Numbered from the stretch's first letter, positions 8,863 through 19,032 are shown. The stretch: 64,000 nt of DNA from Hymenobacter swuensis DY53 (GCF_000576555.1 NZ_CP007145.1:2480001-2544000), one strand, 5' to 3'. The notes: generated by a model from the letters alone, not told the origin. Program-made: numbers and translations.

Positions 8863-9022
8863 GCGTAAAAGAGGCAGGGGAAGGAGGAGAGAACAGGCCC
8901 TGAAAGCCCGGGGCGCAAATGTAACCGGAATTACCCGACCCCGGTTATTCTGCGTATAAGCCGTACGTAGCGGCTGCAACGGGTGTTTTGCCGCCGCCCT
9001 ACTTCTGTCTCTTTTGTTGACT

Positions 9023-9934
9023 ATGACAAGTGTTACGCCCCTGCTTACCTGGCCCGTGGTGCTGGCCGTGAGTGGGCTGAGCTGGCAGGCGGCCCCGGCC
9101 GTTTCTGCTCATCCGGCCGATGCCCCGCCCGCAGAGCAGGCCCAGCGGCGGCCTTTGGTTATCGGGCATGCCGGTTCCGGGTTCTTTCATCCGTTGTTTA
9201 ACCCGTTGCCACCCAGCAGCCTCCGCAGCATCAACCGGGCGCTGCGCCACGGGGCCGATGGGGTAGAAGTGGATATTCGCCTGAGTCAGGACAGCATTCC
9301 GGTGCTCTACCACGATAATTCTCTCAGCTCCATGACCGATGGCACGGGCTGCGTGAGTCAGACCCCGGCCGCCACGCTCACCACGCTGCACTACCGGGGG
9401 GGCTGGCCGTATGACTGGTTTCAGCACGAAAAGCTGCTGACGTTTGAAACCTTGCTGAAGACCTTCGCTAAGCAGTCGGGATTCCCTTATCTGCACCTGG
9501 ATCTGCACGAGGATGATGACTGCAACGGCAACGACCCGGCCCGTAGCCAGGCCCTGGCGCGCCGGCTGCGCGACTTGCTGCTGCAGTACCGGGTGCCGCC
9601 CGGGCGGGTCCTGATTCTGACTAACCGGGCCAGTACCCTGGTGTATCTGCGCCAGATACTGCCGTCCGTACCGTTGGGTCTGGAAATGGGCGCTGATTTC
9701 GTGGCGGGCGTGGCCACGCTCCGTAGCCTGCCCACTGTGCAGATGGCCGTGCTGCACAAAAATGATCTGACGCCTGAACGAGCTGCACAGGTGCACGCGC
9801 TGGGTAAGGAGGTGGTCGTATTCGGTGGGCGTTCAGCCAAAGCCGTCAGCCGGGTCGTAGCGGCCGGCACGGATGCGTATGAAGTCGATAATGTGCGGCG
9901 GTTGCAGGCCGCGTTGCGACGACAGGATGATTAA
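9023..9934 (+). CDS. Exported glycerophosphodiester phosphodiesterase family protein
   Basis: A 303-residue TIM-barrel phosphodiesterase. The first catalytic motif is IGHAGSGFF (catalytic His kept, the usual neighbouring Arg is Ala), then EVDIRLSQD and LYHDNSL with the second His. A hydrophobic N-terminus with cleavable look (VLAVSGLSWQAAPAVSAH) suggests export. The family releases glycerol phosphate or inositol phosphate from phosphodiesters; the substrate here is unknown. Start chosen at the ATG at 9023. It is divergent from the epimerase. Confidence 0.85.
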   Translation: MTSVTPLLTWPVVLAVSGLSWQAAPAVSAHPADAPPAEQAQRRPLVIGHAGSGFFHPLFNPLPPSSLRSINRALRHGADGVEVDIRLSQDSIPVLYHDNSLSSMTDGTGCVSQTPAATLTTLHYRGGWPYDWFQHEKLLTFETLLKTFAKQSGFPYLHLDLHEDDDCNGNDPARSQALARRLRDLLLQYRVPPGRVLILTNRASTLVYLRQILPSVPLGLEMGADFVAGVATLRSLPTVQMAVLHKNDLTPERAAQVHALGKEVVVFGGRSAKAVSRVVAAGTDAYEVDNVRRLQAALRRQDD

Positions 9935-10013
9935 ACGCGTATACTGACGTTTTCAGACCTGGGCCACATCAAGCCTGGTATATTTCTACGCAGTTGTCAC
10001 AAGTAGCTTTTTC

Positions 10014-11690
10014 ATGGATGTACAGCAAGTGAGCCGTTCCCGTTGGGGGCGGCTTCTGACGATTTTGGGGGTATGTGGGGTGAGCTTTTTTCTGCACGGC
10101 AGCGCGCCGGCCGTAAGCCTGATGGAGTCGCGCAACTTTGTGGCGGCCCGCGAAATGGTAGCGGGCGGCTCCTGGCTGATTCCCACTATGAATGGGGAGC
10201 TTCGGCTGGCCAAGCCGCCACTACCTACATGGGCCGTAGCGGCAGTGCAGCAGCTGACTGGCCCCACTGAAGACCTGGGTCTGCTGCGCTGGCCGGCGGC
10301 GTTGGCGGCTACGCTGCTGGTGCTCTTCTTCTGGGGCCTGGTGCGGGAGCTGACGCGCACTGCCCCCGGTGAGGCGGTCAACCCCGGCCGCACGGCCTGG
10401 CTATCCGCCCTGGTGCTGGCCAGTAGCCTTTTGGTGGTTACCACGGGGCGGGAAGGGCAGTGGGATATTTTTGCCAACAGCCTTATGGTGGGCGGACTGT
10501 GGTTGCTGGTGCGGGGCTGGCAACGCCCCCGGCACGGGTGGGTGAGTCTGTTTGGAGCCGGCCTGCTGATTGGGCTATCCATCCTTAGCAAGGGCCCGGT
10601 TCCCTTATATGGTCTATTGCTACCGTTTCTGCTGGCCTATCTGGTGCGGCAGCCGCAGCACCGCCAACTGGTGGCTCGGCAGGGGTGGAGTACGGCGGTA
10701 GCGGCCGTGGTAGCTTTGGTGGTAGGCGGTAGCTGGCCAGTTTACATCTGGTTGGAAGTAGCCCCCACTGCCCTGCGCGTCGCGCGTATCGAAACGGCCT
10801 CCTGGGGTAACCGGCACGTGCAGCCGGTGTGGTATTACTGGTCGTTCTTTGCTTTTACCGGTCTGTGGGCACTGGTTGCATTGGCGGCTTTGGTAAAGCC
10901 CTACGCGCAGCGCCGGGCCGAGCAGTATATTCCTTACGTGGTGGCCCTGACCTGGCTGGTCGCTGGCCTGATACTGCTGAGTCTGGTGCCGGAGAAGAAA
11001 GAGCGGTATATGCTGCCCCTGATGCCGCCGCTGGCCCTGTTGGTAACCGGCCTGCTGCGGTACTGGGAAAGTACCCCCCGGTTTGAGTGGCGGCGGCCGG
11101 ATCTGGCGTTGGTACGTGGGTGGGGGGCGTTGCTGGCGTTGGTATGCGTGGCTCTGCCGGTTGCCATGGCCGTGCTGGGCCTACCGGGTTTTGGCGTTGG
11201 CTCGACCCAGTTTACAGCGGCTGTAGTGCTGTTTGGAGGGCTGGCCATCTGGATTAGCTGGCAGGGCGTCCGTCTGGCCCGGCCCGTTGTGGTAATGGCC
11301 GGCACGCTTACCGTGATGGGAAGTCTGTTGGCGCTGCTGATGCCGGTGTATCCGGTGTGGGAGGGACGGCGCGATACGCGGGGGTTGTCGCATGTGCAGG
11401 ATATGCGTCGGTTGCCGGCAGTAGCGGGGGTAGCAAGCTGGCGTAGTCTGGATACGTTGCACGTCAAGCAGGTGTGGGGGGCCGGCCGGGCCGTACCGGT
11501 CTGGCATCCCACGCTCGATTCGCTGGCACAGCTTCAGCAGCCGGTGGTTGTGCTTTCCGGTTCTCTGGTCGGTTCCCGACTCCCAACCGGCTGGTCCCGG
11601 TTTGTGCACGCGCAGGTGGTGGATAGCTTTTATCTGGGTCGGGGCCGGGAGTCAGGCCGCTGGCTTGTTTCCCGGATAGATCCTATATAG
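10014..11690 (+). CDS. Family 39 (ArnT/PMT-like) membrane glycosyltransferase
   Basis: A 558-residue protein with roughly 11-12 membrane helices. The N-terminus shows the PMT signature: first-loop acidic region ESRNFVAAREMV and NGELRLAKPPLPTW, as in ArnT-like proteins that transfer sugars from a polyprenyl phosphate to lipid A or proteins at the periplasmic face. KGPVPLY and PEKKERYMLPLMPPLALL are conserved loop motifs of the family. Together with the GT2 gene at 6329 it could form a lipid-linked sugar transfer route, although other genes lie between them. Confidence 0.9.
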   Translation: MDVQQVSRSRWGRLLTILGVCGVSFFLHGSAPAVSLMESRNFVAAREMVAGGSWLIPTMNGELRLAKPPLPTWAVAAVQQLTGPTEDLGLLRWPAALAATLLVLFFWGLVRELTRTAPGEAVNPGRTAWLSALVLASSLLVVTTGREGQWDIFANSLMVGGLWLLVRGWQRPRHGWVSLFGAGLLIGLSILSKGPVPLYGLLLPFLLAYLVRQPQHRQLVARQGWSTAVAAVVALVVGGSWPVYIWLEVAPTALRVARIETASWGNRHVQPVWYYWSFFAFTGLWALVALAALVKPYAQRRAEQYIPYVVALTWLVAGLILLSLVPEKKERYMLPLMPPLALLVTGLLRYWESTPRFEWRRPDLALVRGWGALLALVCVALPVAMAVLGLPGFGVGSTQFTAAVVLFGGLAIWISWQGVRLARPVVVMAGTLTVMGSLLALLMPVYPVWEGRRDTRGLSHVQDMRRLPAVAGVASWRSLDTLHVKQVWGAGRAVPVWHPTLDSLAQLQQPVVVLSGSLVGSRLPTGWSRFVHAQVVDSFYLGRGRESGRWLVSRIDPI

Positions 11691-11806
11691 TTGTAGCAGA
11701 CCTTTTTGATAAAACGTTGATATAAGGAACTCTGTGCAGAAGTTAGGTTAACATAAATTAGAAACAAACCTTTGAGTCGAACCAAATGCATAGTTGCAAT
11801 TACATG

Positions 11807-11857
11807 AAAACAACAAAAAGGGGAGCGGCTCAAAGCCGCTCCCCTTTTTGTTGTTTT
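11807..11857. terminator. Bidirectional rho-independent terminator
   Basis: A 23-base perfect stem (AAAACAACAAAAAGGGGAGC start) with a five-base loop TCAAA and flanking A/T tracts. It separates the convergent GT39 gene and the orphan gene ending at 11860. Confidence 0.92.
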
Positions 11858-11859
11858 AC

Positions 11860-12927
11860 TCAGACAGATAAACGACGCCGAATCTGTTTAAGGAAAGCCT
11901 CCACGATATCCAGGTCGTCAATGTCCTGAACTGTCAAGTGCGTATCCAGGCCAGGCCCCTGAATGCGTACTGTATAGCTCAGACCGGTTTCGGTTGTGGC
12001 AGTGCTCTGAATAGCAGTAGGTGTACTTATGGGTTCAGGCAGGTTAGCAGTCGGTACCGGTGGTACGGAAGGTTGTGTAGCTGAGGGAAGAGGATCAGGT
12101 TGGCTAATAGACGGTACAAAGACAGCTTCTGGTCCTCTATACATACCAGCTTCTTCCTCCGGGAGAGGAAAATCGTCCTCTAGGTCATCCGTGTCCAAGC
12201 CAAACAGGTTCGATACGGCATCATGCGTACGCGCTGGGGCCGCCACGGAAGGTACATAGGAGGCCGGAGAGGATATACTGGTAGCTACGGCTCCGTGGGT
12301 AGATTGCGTAGGGCGTATAGACAGAGCAGGAGAAGTCCCTGCTGGTGCGCCAGTACCTGTGGTAGTGGCTGCTGACGTACCGGCAGGGCGGAACAGGTTC
12401 ATGGGCATCTCGGAGCTGGCGAGTTCCTTACGGGGAGCTTGCTGGGCGGCCAGAGCGTCAACGTCGGCCATTACGTTGTTCTCATCCAGAATTCCGGCCA
12501 TACGGGCACCATCGATGAATGCTTTCGAAACACTCTGGGCGTTTATTTCCTCTACGCCGAACTCCCGGATCAGCATCACATCAAACATGTGTACCGGCAA
12601 TTCCCGGTTGCGAAACTTACGGCAGATCTGGTTAAACAGGGGAGGATGCAGGAAGGCTTCACGATGATATACTCGTTCTTCCTGTTTGTCATACGCGTGC
12701 TTGATTCGACGGAACAGGTTTGTAGTCGTGAGTAGCTCTCGTTTGCTGGTTAGCAAGCCGAATTTGACGGCTGAACCAATAATGGCTTTAAAGGAGCCAC
12801 TAACTTTCCGATTCAGCTTACGGGCAGTTGTTTCGATGGCACACTTTCCACCAGTGTCATCAACTACTTCAGCAACTTCCCAGGCGCCTAGATAAGAGGT
12901 ACGCGGGTAGTCTATGGTCTTTGGCAT
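11860..12927 (-). CDS. Hypothetical protein with a winged-helix-like N-terminal half and a low-complexity tail
   Basis: A 355-residue protein of unknown function. Residues ~1-165 look folded and helix-rich (ALR-like patterns such as TTARKLNRKVSGSFKAIIGSAV and FGLLTSKRELL), reminiscent of helix-turn-helix/winged-helix hypotheticals found near mobile DNA in Bacteroidota. Residues ~175-315 are Pro/Ser/Thr/Ala-rich and probably disordered. The last ~40 residues form a short domain (YTVRIQGPGLDTHLTVQDIDDLDIVEAFLKQI is split here as two motifs: RIQGPGLDTHL and DIVEAFLKQIRRRL). The upstream region is strongly AT-rich, unlike the rest of the window, which hints at acquired DNA. Confidence 0.75.
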   Translation of the reverse strand: MPKTIDYPRTSYLGAWEVAEVVDDTGGKCAIETTARKLNRKVSGSFKAIIGSAVKFGLLTSKRELLTTTNLFRRIKHAYDKQEERVYHREAFLHPPLFNQICRKFRNRELPVHMFDVMLIREFGVEEINAQSVSKAFIDGARMAGILDENNVMADVDALAAQQAPRKELASSEMPMNLFRPAGTSAATTTGTGAPAGTSPALSIRPTQSTHGAVATSISSPASYVPSVAAPARTHDAVSNLFGLDTDDLEDDFPLPEEEAGMYRGPEAVFVPSISQPDPLPSATQPSVPPVPTANLPEPISTPTAIQSTATTETGLSYTVRIQGPGLDTHLTVQDIDDLDIVEAFLKQIRRRLSV

Positions 12928-13491
12928 ATCGGTAAATAGCTAAGAGGATGAAAGGAAGAAAGTAAAAGTAGAAATATAGGAGGTAAATATAAACAGTACA
13001 TAGTATAATTAAGTAGTACAAAGTATATAAAAGTTTAACCATTTAATACTTTTTGTACTTTTTATTACTTTTATTTAATAACACAACTTATAACTCTTAC
13101 TACTCTATCTAATTACTATTACCTTCTAACATAAGGCGGCCCCGGGGGGAAGCTGCTGTTCTTTTGAGCTGTGTGGGCATTCTGTTCGCTTTTATGACCT
13201 TATCAGGGTAGATACCACTGGTGAAGCCTCAGTAATACGACGTGGCCACACACGAGATTAACACTGCCTTAAAAAGGCTCATACTCAACGTAAATGAATA
13301 ACTCTGTAAACTCTCATGCGAAATCGAAACGTAACAAGCACAATAAAGCAGGAGGGAAGCAGACTTACCCAATAGGATATCACCGCAACAAAGAGACAAA
13401 GCCACATCCATTCAATTTCGCCAATTACCCAATCAGCGAGGAGCAACTCTGTGAAACTGCCAGCTCAGCAGATACTGGTTATTAGAGTGTG
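12928..13491. other. Gene-poor AT-rich region upstream of the orphan gene
   Basis: No credible protein gene is seen. Bases ~12940-13135 are very AT-rich. Within it, AGTACAAAGTAT (about 13013) is mirrored by ATACTTTTTGTACT (about 13047), a possible operator or weak hairpin in the promoter region of the orphan gene. The short open frame at 13294-13485 has no family features and is probably chance. Confidence 0.5.
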
Positions 13492-13625
13492 GTAAGGCAA
13501 CTGCTCGCACCATAGCTTCCGCCACAACATTGGTGTCGTAGGATTTGTCCGCCAGATAACCCCATTGATGAACCGCCACCCGCTGTGCCCGGCTTGCCGA
13601 ATTCGCGTTCAGTCTGTTCGTGGCC
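13492..13625 (-). pseudogene. Transposase fragment (DDE type, IS5/IS4-like)
   Basis: On the minus strand one frame reads RAQRVAVHQWGYLADKSYD, then TNVVAEAMVRAVA. The ADKxYD motif with a following helix is the second-aspartate region of IS5/IS4-type DDE transposases. The piece is about 45 codons, has no start, and lacks the first Asp and the C-terminal Glu regions, so it is a scar of an old insertion sequence. Limits are approximate. Confidence 0.5.
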
Positions 13626-13953
13626 CAGCATGGCGCAAAACTAAGCCCGACGGGCTAAACTCACCGGTAAGCATTTATAGACTTTATAAAAGCAGGTGCA
13701 ACTCAGCATTCCAGCGGGTCATGTATTATCACACACATTCGGCAGAAGCCAAGAAACCTCAAGACAGCGGGGCTCTGCAGTAGACGGGTACTACCACATA
13801 AGCCCTGACTTCTTATCACCAAGGAAAACAACCGGCAGAAGACCCCGCTAACTTCACACTACTATCTTATATCACAACATGAATGCACCACAGCTACCGT
13901 AAAACGATTATATCTTTTTGTCTTATAATTTATATTATGTTAAGTAATATTTT
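13626..13953. other. Non-coding stretch, no gene recognised
   Basis: No protein or RNA gene could be supported. It was searched by eye on both strands for tmRNA, RNase P and tRNA signatures without success. It may be decayed mobile DNA continuous with the transposase fragment. Confidence 0.4.
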
Positions 13954-13990
13954 AAAAATATAGTCCGGCAACATGCCGGACTATATTTTT
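13954..13990. terminator. Rho-independent terminator
   Basis: Perfect 17-base arms (AAAAATATAGTCCGGCA and complement) enclose a three-base loop and end in a T run. It lies 38 bases past the stop of the TPR gene and can end its minus-strand transcript. Confidence 0.88.
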
Positions 13991-14027
13991 ATCCTCCCCC
14001 GCTATTAAGGCCGGGGAAATACTTCTT

Positions 14028-15170
14028 CTATTTCTTCTGTGCATCCAACTTAGCAGCCATCCGCTCCGAGTCGGCTGTGCGGCCTACCCGCAGGTACGCT
14101 TTCTGCAGGGAAGAAATAACAGCCCGATCATCTGGCTGCGTCTGCAGAGCTTTTTCAAAGTATGGTAGTGACTCCTGGAAATACTTCTTGCCATCAGCTT
14201 CAAACTTCTTGCCTGACTTCTGGTACTCAGCTAAGCTCATTTTGCTGGCTTTGGTATACAGGTCAGCCGCTTTGTTATAGTTGTATACACCCAGGTTGAA
14301 GTTTGCATCAAAGTTGGCAGGATCCACTTCTACCGCTTTCTTATACGCTTCCAATGCCTTGGCGGGCTGCTTATCCTGGTCGTATACGGAACCTAGCACC
14401 GCGTACAGGTTGGAGTTGGTGGGGTCAGCGGCAATGGCTTTTTCAATTTTGCCAATAGCTTCCTTGCCACGACCGGCGCTCAGTTCCATGTTCAGGTCTT
14501 CCAGCATGAAGCCTTTGTTAGTTGGAAAAGCAACCAGCGCGTCCTGCACAACTTTGCGGGCGGCAGCATCGTCTTTCTCCTGCCGGGCAATCTGCAACAT
14601 ACGGCCGTACATCTGGGGCGTCTTGTAACCAATTCCCTGGAGCTTGCCATACATTTCCTTCGCCCCGCCAAAGTCCTGGTTTGCTTCAGCCGCGTAAGCA
14701 GCATACAAATACGCCGTCGTATCCTGCGGACGAATCTGCTGGGCCATCCGATACGAGTCGATGGCCTTGGCGAAATCCTTGCCGTTGTAGCTTTCTACCC
14801 CGGAATTCAGCGCCAGACCATATAGGCCATCGAGTTTGGCAGTAGCCATTTTGCCGTACTCACTGTCTTTACCTTCCAGGCTGACGGCTTTGGAATACGA
14901 CTCAAAAGCCGTTTTGGTGGCTTCCGTAGCGGGCATCGTCTTACCATAAATCGGACTGGCTACGATACCTTCGTAGACTTCGCCACGGGTATACCAGGTT
15001 TTGGCTTTACCCTGGGTTTTCTCATTGGTGATGGCCTTGTCAATTTCAGCGCGGGCCTTATCAAGGGTGCCTTGCTTCTGAAACAGAATGGCGTTGGTAA
15101 CGGCCGAGTTCTGGGCCGACACGGTGTGTAGCGCGGCGGCAGCTACCAGGGTCAAGATGATCTTCTTCAT
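14028..15170 (-). CDS. Exported tetratricopeptide-repeat protein
   Basis: A 380-residue protein starting at the ATG at 15170, with a clear signal peptide (MKKIILTLVAAAALHTVSAQ). The mature part is a series of TPR units, for example YAVLGSVYDQDKQPAKALEAY and NFNLGVYNYNKAADLY (each ~34 residues). It is likely a periplasmic scaffold. It lies directly downstream of gyrA on the same strand, with a hairpin between them. The 22 residues upstream of the chosen start are not part of the signal peptide. Confidence 0.9.
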   Translation of the reverse strand: MKKIILTLVAAAALHTVSAQNSAVTNAILFQKQGTLDKARAEIDKAITNEKTQGKAKTWYTRGEVYEGIVASPIYGKTMPATEATKTAFESYSKAVSLEGKDSEYGKMATAKLDGLYGLALNSGVESYNGKDFAKAIDSYRMAQQIRPQDTTAYLYAAYAAEANQDFGGAKEMYGKLQGIGYKTPQMYGRMLQIARQEKDDAAARKVVQDALVAFPTNKGFMLEDLNMELSAGRGKEAIGKIEKAIAADPTNSNLYAVLGSVYDQDKQPAKALEAYKKAVEVDPANFDANFNLGVYNYNKAADLYTKASKMSLAEYQKSGKKFEADGKKYFQESLPYFEKALQTQPDDRAVISSLQKAYLRVGRTADSERMAAKLDAQKK

Positions 15171-15219
15171 GGGAGTTTTGCTGAAGAATTTACAGGTAAA
15201 GGAAAGGAATTGCAACGCA

Positions 15220-15251
15220 AACGGCAGAACGCCCAAGGGAGTTCTGCCGTT
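15220..15251 (-). terminator. Hairpin after gyrA, possible weak terminator
   Basis: AACGGCAGAAC (15220-15230) pairs with GTTCTGCCGTT (15241-15251) just after the gyrA stop. No strong T run follows in the minus direction, so partial read-through into the TPR gene is possible. Confidence 0.5.
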
Positions 15252-15256
15252 GCAAG

Positions 15257-17842
15257 TTAATTAGCGCTGATGGATTCAGGATCGGTCAGGTCCGTGAGGT
15301 CCGTATCCGGGAGGCTGACTGGCCCTTCCTCGTCCGGACTGCCGTTCAGCGTTACAGCCTCGGTCCCATCGGTTTCCAGTTCGATTTCCTTTTCCTCGGC
15401 TGCCACCTTGGCAACGGAGGAAATTTCGTCGCCGGAACTGATTTTCAGCAGCCGTACGCCCTGGGTGGCCCGCCCGATGCTGCGTAGCTCACTCATGCGC
15501 AAACGGATGGTAATGCCCGATTTGTTGATGATCATCAGATCATCGGTGTCGTTTACCGTTTTGATGGTCACCAGCTGGCCGGTTTTATCGGTTAGCTTCA
15601 TGGCGCGCACGCCTTTGCCACCACGGTTGGTGATGCGGTATTCCTCCAGCGGACTACGCTTGCCGTAGCCGTTTTCCGAAACTACCAGCAGTTCATCCTG
15701 GCTATCCTTATCGAGACATACCATGCCTACTACCCGGTCATCGGCCATTTCTTCCGAGAGCGTGATACCACGTACCCCGGCAGCAGTGCGGCCCATGGAG
15801 CGTACTTTCTCGTCGGGGAAACGCACGGCCCGGCCAGAGCGCAACGCCAGCACGACTTCCGAGTTGCCGTTGAGCAGCTGCACGTCGAGCAGCCGGTCGC
15901 CTTCGTTGATGGTAATGGCGTTGATACCGGCAGTACGGGGGCGCGAATAGGCCTCCAGCGGGGTTTTCTTCACGGTGCCCTGCTCGGTGCAGAACATCAG
16001 GAAGGTATTGTCGAGGTAATCCGGGTCGCGCAGACCGCGCACGTTCAATACGGAACGCACCGAATCTTCGCGGGGAATCTCAATCAGGTTCTGAATGGGC
16101 CGGCCCTTGGTGTTCTTGCCACCCTCGGGCACTTCGTACACTTTCAGCCAGAATACGCGGCCAGCTTCGGTGAAGAACAGTAGGTACTCGTGGGTAGTGG
16201 CCACAAACAGGTGCTCCGTAAAGTCATCCTGCTTGGAAGCCGCCCCACGGGCCCCTACTCCTCCCCGACCCTGCGCCCGGTACTCATCCAGCGCCGTGCG
16301 CTTGATGTAGCCTTCGCGCGAGATGGTAATCACCATGCTTTCATCGGCAATCATATCCTCCATCGAGAAGTCGCCACCGGCGTACTCGATGCTGGTACGA
16401 CGGGCGTCGCCGTAACGGTCCTTAATGTCGATAAGCTCCTGGCGGATGATATCCCGCTGCATCTCGTCCGAGGCCAGCACGGCCTTCAGGTGGTCAATGA
16501 GAGCCATCAGGTCGTTGAACTCCTGCATGAGCTTGTCACGCTCCAGGCCGGTGAGGCGCTGCAGGCGCATATCCAGAATGGCCCGGGCCTGCACTTCGCT
16601 CAGCGAGAACCGCTCAATGAGCTGAGCCCGCGCCACGTCCCCGTCGCGGGAGCCCCGGATCAGCTTAATTACCTCGTCGAGGTGGTCCAGCGCAATAAGC
16701 AGACCTTCCAGGATGTGGGCGCGCTTCTGGGCTTCGGCCAGCTCGTAGCGGGTCCGGCGCACGACTACATCGGCCCGGTGATCTACGAAATGGTGAATCA
16801 GGTCCTTGAGGTTAAGCGTCATCGGGCGGCCTTTTACCAGGGCCACGTTGTTGACGCCGAACGAGCTTTGCAGCTGGGTGTACTTATACAGGTTATTAAG
16901 TACCACCGTGGGCATTGCGTCCCGCTTCAGGTCGTACACAATACGCATCCCGTCGCGGTCCGATTCGTCGCGCAGGTCGGCAATACCCTCAATTTTCTTC
17001 TCGTTGATCAACGCGGCCGTCTTTTCAATCATCGAAGCCTTGTTCACCATATAGGGAATTTCGGTCACGATAATCTGCTCCTTGCCCGATGGCAAGACTT
17101 CAAAGTGCGCCTTGGCCCGCATCACTACCCGGCCCCGGCCCGTCTCAAAGGCCTGCTTCACGCCCTCGTAGCCGTAGATGATACCGCCCGTGGGAAAGTC
17201 GGGAGCCGTTACGTGCTCCATCAGCTCGGCAATGGTGATATCGGAGTTGGCCAGGTAGGCAATGATGCCGTCTACCACCTCCGTGAGGTTATGCGGGGCC
17301 ATATTGGTGGCCATACCCACGGCAATACCGGTGGTACCGTTTACCAGCAGGTTCGGGAACTTAGCCGGCAGCACCGACGGCTCCTCCAGGGAGTCATCGA
17401 AGTTGGGCTGGAAATCTACCGTATCCTTGTCCAAGTCGCCCAGCAGCTCGTCGGAGAGGCGCTTGAGGCGGGCCTCGGTGTAGCGCATAGCGGCCGGCGA
17501 GTCACCGTCGATGCTGCCGAAGTTTCCCTGACCATCCACCAGCGGATAGCGCAGACTCCACTCCTGGGCCATGCGCACCATGGTGTCATATACCGAGGAG
17601 TCACCGTGGGGATGGTACTTACCGAGCACTTCCCCCACGATACGGGCGCTCTTCTTATAGGACTTGTTGTAGGAAACGCCCAGGTCCGACATGCCATAGA
17701 GCACGCGGCGGTGTACGGGCTTAAGGCCGTCACGCACATCGGGCAGTGCCCGGGAGATGATAACCGACATCGAATAGTCGATGTAGGCCCCACGCATCTC
17801 GTCTTCAATGTTTATCGGAATGATCTTTTCGCCTTCCGCCAT
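15257..17842 (-). CDS. gyrA: DNA gyrase subunit A
   Basis: An 861-residue GyrA. The N-terminal breakage-reunion domain has the catalytic tyrosine at 121 (MRYTEARL). The quinolone-resistance region [19 protein letters not shown] keeps Ser82 and Asp86 (E. coli 83 and 87), i.e. the residues of sensitive enzymes. The GyrA box is degenerate (QGRGGVG), followed by the six-bladed C-terminal DNA-wrapping domain with repeats of the [12 protein letters not shown] and [12 protein letters not shown] type. A ~40-residue acidic tail ends the protein. It introduces negative supercoils with GyrB, which is not in the window. Confidence 0.98.
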   Translation of the reverse strand: MAEGEKIIPINIEDEMRGAYIDYSMSVIISRALPDVRDGLKPVHRRVLYGMSDLGVSYNKSYKKSARIVGEVLGKYHPHGDSSVYDTMVRMAQEWSLRYPLVDGQGNFGSIDGDSPAAMRYTEARLKRLSDELLGDLDKDTVDFQPNFDDSLEEPSVLPAKFPNLLVNGTTGIAVGMATNMAPHNLTEVVDGIIAYLANSDITIAELMEHVTAPDFPTGGIIYGYEGVKQAFETGRGRVVMRAKAHFEVLPSGKEQIIVTEIPYMVNKASMIEKTAALINEKKIEGIADLRDESDRDGMRIVYDLKRDAMPTVVLNNLYKYTQLQSSFGVNNVALVKGRPMTLNLKDLIHHFVDHRADVVVRRTRYELAEAQKRAHILEGLLIALDHLDEVIKLIRGSRDGDVARAQLIERFSLSEVQARAILDMRLQRLTGLERDKLMQEFNDLMALIDHLKAVLASDEMQRDIIRQELIDIKDRYGDARRTSIEYAGGDFSMEDMIADESMVITISREGYIKRTALDEYRAQGRGGVGARGAASKQDDFTEHLFVATTHEYLLFFTEAGRVFWLKVYEVPEGGKNTKGRPIQNLIEIPREDSVRSVLNVRGLRDPDYLDNTFLMFCTEQGTVKKTPLEAYSRPRTAGINAITINEGDRLLDVQLLNGNSEVVLALRSGRAVRFPDEKVRSMGRTAAGVRGITLSEEMADDRVVGMVCLDKDSQDELLVVSENGYGKRSPLEEYRITNRGGKGVRAMKLTDKTGQLVTIKTVNDTDDLMIINKSGITIRLRMSELRSIGRATQGVRLLKISSGDEISSVAKVAAEEKEIELETDGTEAVTLNGSPDEEGPVSLPDTDLTDLTDPESISAN

Positions 17843-17969
17843 AGGGAGAATGTAGTCGGCCGGAAAGCCCCTGAAAGAGGAGCTTCACAGCCCGTGAGAG
17901 TGAACTTCGTTAAGCCTGCAAGATAGGCAGAAAAACCCGTTTTACCTAGCTCAAAGCCCGATTCAGGGC

Positions 17970-18212
17970 CTATTTAAGGGTCTTGCTACGGTCGTTGGAA
18001 TGCTTCCCCTTTTCCTGCTTATGCACCTTGATTTTTTCCCCGATGGCCGGGTTCTGCTTCTTGAACCAGGGCTGCCCACGATACTTGGTACCGTTGTGCA
18101 GATGCACCTTACGGGTGTGGCAGGCTTCCATCGGACAGGTACGGCACGAAGCGGCCAGCAGCAACACAACCAAAGGGGCCAGCCAGCGGGCAAAAGAGGG
18201 AGAAAAACGCAT
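17970..18212 (-). CDS. Small lipoprotein, hypothetical
   Basis: An 80-residue protein starting at the ATG at 18212: MRFSPSFARWLAPLV followed by the lipobox LLAASC. The mature part is very basic and His/Lys-rich (HTRKVHLHNGTKYRG, KVHKQEKGKH). An overlapping frame on the same strand is less plausible because it lacks a lipobox. Function unknown. It lies 16 bases downstream of the HD hydrolase gene on the same strand and is probably co-transcribed. Confidence 0.65.
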   Translation of the reverse strand: MRFSPSFARWLAPLVVLLLAASCRTCPMEACHTRKVHLHNGTKYRGQPWFKKQNPAIGEKIKVHKQEKGKHSNDRSKTLK

Positions 18213-18228
18213 GGGGTAAAGATAGGAA

Positions 18229-18918
18229 TTAGGATTGGGCCACATCCTGGCTGTCCCACTCGCGCAGGAACTGCGTCAGAAACTGTTCCATAAAGGCGTG
18301 GCGCTCCTCGGCCACGCGGCGGGCGGCGGGTGTATTAAGCCGCTCGCGCAGGTGCAGCAGCTTCTCGTAGAAGTGGTTGATAGTGGGCGCTACATTCCGC
18401 TTGTAGCTTTCAAACGACTCATGCACCACGGGCGGCACCGTGGGGTCGTGCAGGGGGCGGCCCTTGTGGCCGCCGTACGCAAAGGCTCGGGCTACCCCAA
18501 TGGCCCCAATGGCATCGAGCCGGTCGGCATCCTGCACCAATTCCCCTTCCACCGTACTCATGGGCGTGGCCACTCCCAGGCCCTTAAAGCTGATTTCGCG
18601 AATGACGGCCTCTACCCGCTGGATAACTGGCTCCGCTACATGCTGGCTTTCCAGCCACCGGCGGGCAGCCCGGGGACCGGCTTCTTCGTCACCGTCATGA
18701 AATTTCCAGTCGGCCACGTCGTGCAGCAGGGCGGCCAGTTCCGTTACCAGCGCATCGGCCGAGGGCGTCTGAGCTGCCAGGGCCCGGGCCACCTGCCACA
18801 CCCGGCGGATGTGTTCCCAGTCGTGGCCGGAGCCTTCGTGCAGGAATTTCTCCCGAATAAATTCGGCAGTATGGTCAATGACCAGTTGCTCAGGGGCTGG
18901 CAGCAAAGAAGCAGACAT
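18229..18918 (-). CDS. HD-domain phosphohydrolase (YedJ-like)
   Basis: A 229-residue HD-superfamily protein from the ATG at 18918. Metal ligands are in GHDWEHIRRVW and ALLHDVADWKF, followed by the conserved aspartate in QDADRLDAIGAIG. The family hydrolyses phosphomonoesters or phosphodiesters of nucleotides; the substrate is not known. Its 5' region faces the toxin-antitoxin pair. Confidence 0.9.
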   Translation of the reverse strand: MSASLLPAPEQLVIDHTAEFIREKFLHEGSGHDWEHIRRVWQVARALAAQTPSADALVTELAALLHDVADWKFHDGDEEAGPRAARRWLESQHVAEPVIQRVEAVIREISFKGLGVATPMSTVEGELVQDADRLDAIGAIGVARAFAYGGHKGRPLHDPTVPPVVHESFESYKRNVAPTINHFYEKLLHLRERLNTPAARRVAEERHAFMEQFLTQFLREWDSQDVAQS

Positions 18919-19032
18919 CAGAACGCAGGATTGTTTGCGGCAAAGATATCGGCTTCCGCCGGCCGCCACCTATGCCCTAACCGGCCAGTAAATGAATCAT
19001 TCGCACGGATTCTGTCGTTACTGCGTATATTG

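Noticed and set aside
13294..13783. Two short plus-strand open frames (63 and 72 codons) in the gene-poor region
   Set aside because: No family features, no good ribosome-binding context, and the second overlaps a better minus-strand transposase remnant.
13501..13800. Possible structural RNA (tmRNA or RNase P) in the non-coding stretch
   Set aside because: None of the conserved tmRNA ends or RNase P core words could be found on either strand.
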